A stretch of 64,000 nucleotides of DNA. It comes from Kurthia sibirica. Its GTDB lineage: Bacteria > Bacillota > Bacilli > Bacillales_A > Planococcaceae. The notes under the pieces were generated by a model that was given only the letters and a program-made list of their open reading frames with translations, searched no databases and was not told the origin of the DNA. Each line of letters opens with the position of its first letter. Position 1 is the first letter of the stretch. The stretch spans positions 62,001 through 126,000 of the forward strand of contig NZ_QFVR01000008.1 of NCBI RefSeq assembly GCF_003143975.1, read 5' to 3'. Shown piece by piece: positions 63,574 through 64,000 of the stretch. A program made the position numbers and the translations under genes.

Positions 63574-63836
63574 TAGACCTTTTAAGATGGTAAAAAAAGT
63601 CATCAAAATGAACCTAATTAACCTAAAAATAGAATAAAACAAGATTTTTTTTTCGCAATTATGGACTAGAATTAATCAATAAATAACTTTTAATTTTCTT
63701 TTTTTGAGTAATTTTCATTATTTTACTTCAGTTAACTATTTCTTTTCTGATCATAAAATAGGCATTAATACCTATTTTAGATATAACAACATAGTGGTAC
63801 TATACTTTCTATTCATTTTTTAAAAATAAAAAAAAG
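63574..63836. other. AT-rich intergenic region
   Basis: About 260 bases, very AT-rich, with no gene, repeat or RNA recognised; a short inverted repeat AAAATAGGCATTAATACC-TATTTTA occurs near 63754-63780. Confidence 0.35.
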
Positions 63837-63870
63837 AATGAATTAGGTAACTATTTTTACCTGATTCATT
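63837..63870 (-). terminator. Terminator of a minus-strand gene to the right of the window
   Basis: AATGAATTAGGTAA / TTACCTGATTCATT, 14 positions (one non-Watson-Crick), followed on the minus strand by TTCTTTTTTTTATTTTT. A second 13-bp hairpin TGTTCATCTATTT/AAATAGATGAACA lies at 63899-63936. Confidence 0.75.
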
Positions 63871-64000
63871 TCCTTATAAACAACTCTATTTTCTTTTATG
63901 TTCATCTATTTATTCAGCATGAGAAATAGATGAACAGAGAAAACAATGAAATCAACGATTTGAAATTTCATTTTCAACATGTTAAGCTGTATATAATAAT

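Noticed and set aside
63906-63998. Minus-strand frame open to the right edge, possible 3' end of a gene
   Set aside because: Thirty codons of hydrophobic low-complexity sequence, overlapping a 13-bp hairpin; the terminator at 63837 shows that a gene lies to the right, but not that this frame is it.

Overview
The window looks like a chromosomal segment of a low-GC Gram-positive bacterium of the Bacillales, most probably the Planococcaceae. Gene order follows the Bacillus subtilis stretch from spo0A to yqfW (recN, ahrC, yqxC, dxs, ispA, xseBA, folD, nusB, yqhY, accCB, efp, yqhT, yqhS, yqhQ, lipM, yqhL, gcv, comG, yqgY-X-W, yqgS, yqgQ, yqgN, rpmG, phoU-pst, pbpA, sodA, yqgC, yqgB, ispG, yqfW). 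Two sporulation loci expected in this order are absent: spoIVB between recN and spo0A, and the spoIIIA operon between accB and efp. Spo0A itself is intact. A non-sporulating genus such as Kurthia would fit, but that is an inference.

Layout. 1-17.2 kb is an almost continuous minus-strand housekeeping block: part of a FapA-like gene, spo0A, recN, argR, tlyA, dxs, ispA, xseB, xseA, folD, nusB, asp23, accC, accB, efp, an aminopeptidase and aroQ. Terminators split it into several transcripts. 17.3-21.6 kb holds yqhQ, a folded intergenic RNA-like repeat, two small membrane genes, a dead ISL3-type insertion sequence, lipM and a rhodanese. 21.7-31.3 kb is accessory DNA set between yqhL and gcvPB. It has an AAA ATPase that probably starts at ATT, a five-gene operon (a 1015-residue coiled-coil protein with degenerate nucleotide-binding motifs, a winged-helix-like partner, two membrane proteins, a CrtI/CrtN-type desaturase) and a divergent secreted SH3 protein.

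31.4-40.2 kb carries the glycine cleavage genes gcvT-gcvPA-gcvPB behind a tandem glycine riboswitch, then aroK and a full comGA-GG operon whose comGE also appears to start at ATT. 40.5-45.4 kb has a SufR-like Fe-S regulator, yqgY, a candidate small RNA, and a graveyard of mobile-element debris: ISL3 and IS6-type mini-elements, a resolvase with an in-frame stop, and a truncated secreted-protein gene. This debris separates yqgY from yqgX and yqgW. 45.9-61.5 kb returns to core genes: a lipoteichoic acid synthase, folate cycloligase, L33, the phosphate uptake operon with a clear PHO box, PBP2, Mn/Fe superoxide dismutase, small membrane proteins, ispG and a HAD nucleotidase. 61.6-64 kb has a lipoprotein and a secreted transglutaminase-like protein.

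Functional themes: isoprenoid supply (dxs, ispA, ispG, with a carotenoid-type desaturase nearby), fatty-acid initiation (accBC), one-carbon metabolism (folD, gcv, yqgN, lipM), DNA repair and competence (recN, xseAB, comG), and envelope building (yqgS, pbpA). Where a start codon is given that differs from the longest open frame, it was chosen from the ribosome binding site and family N-terminus.
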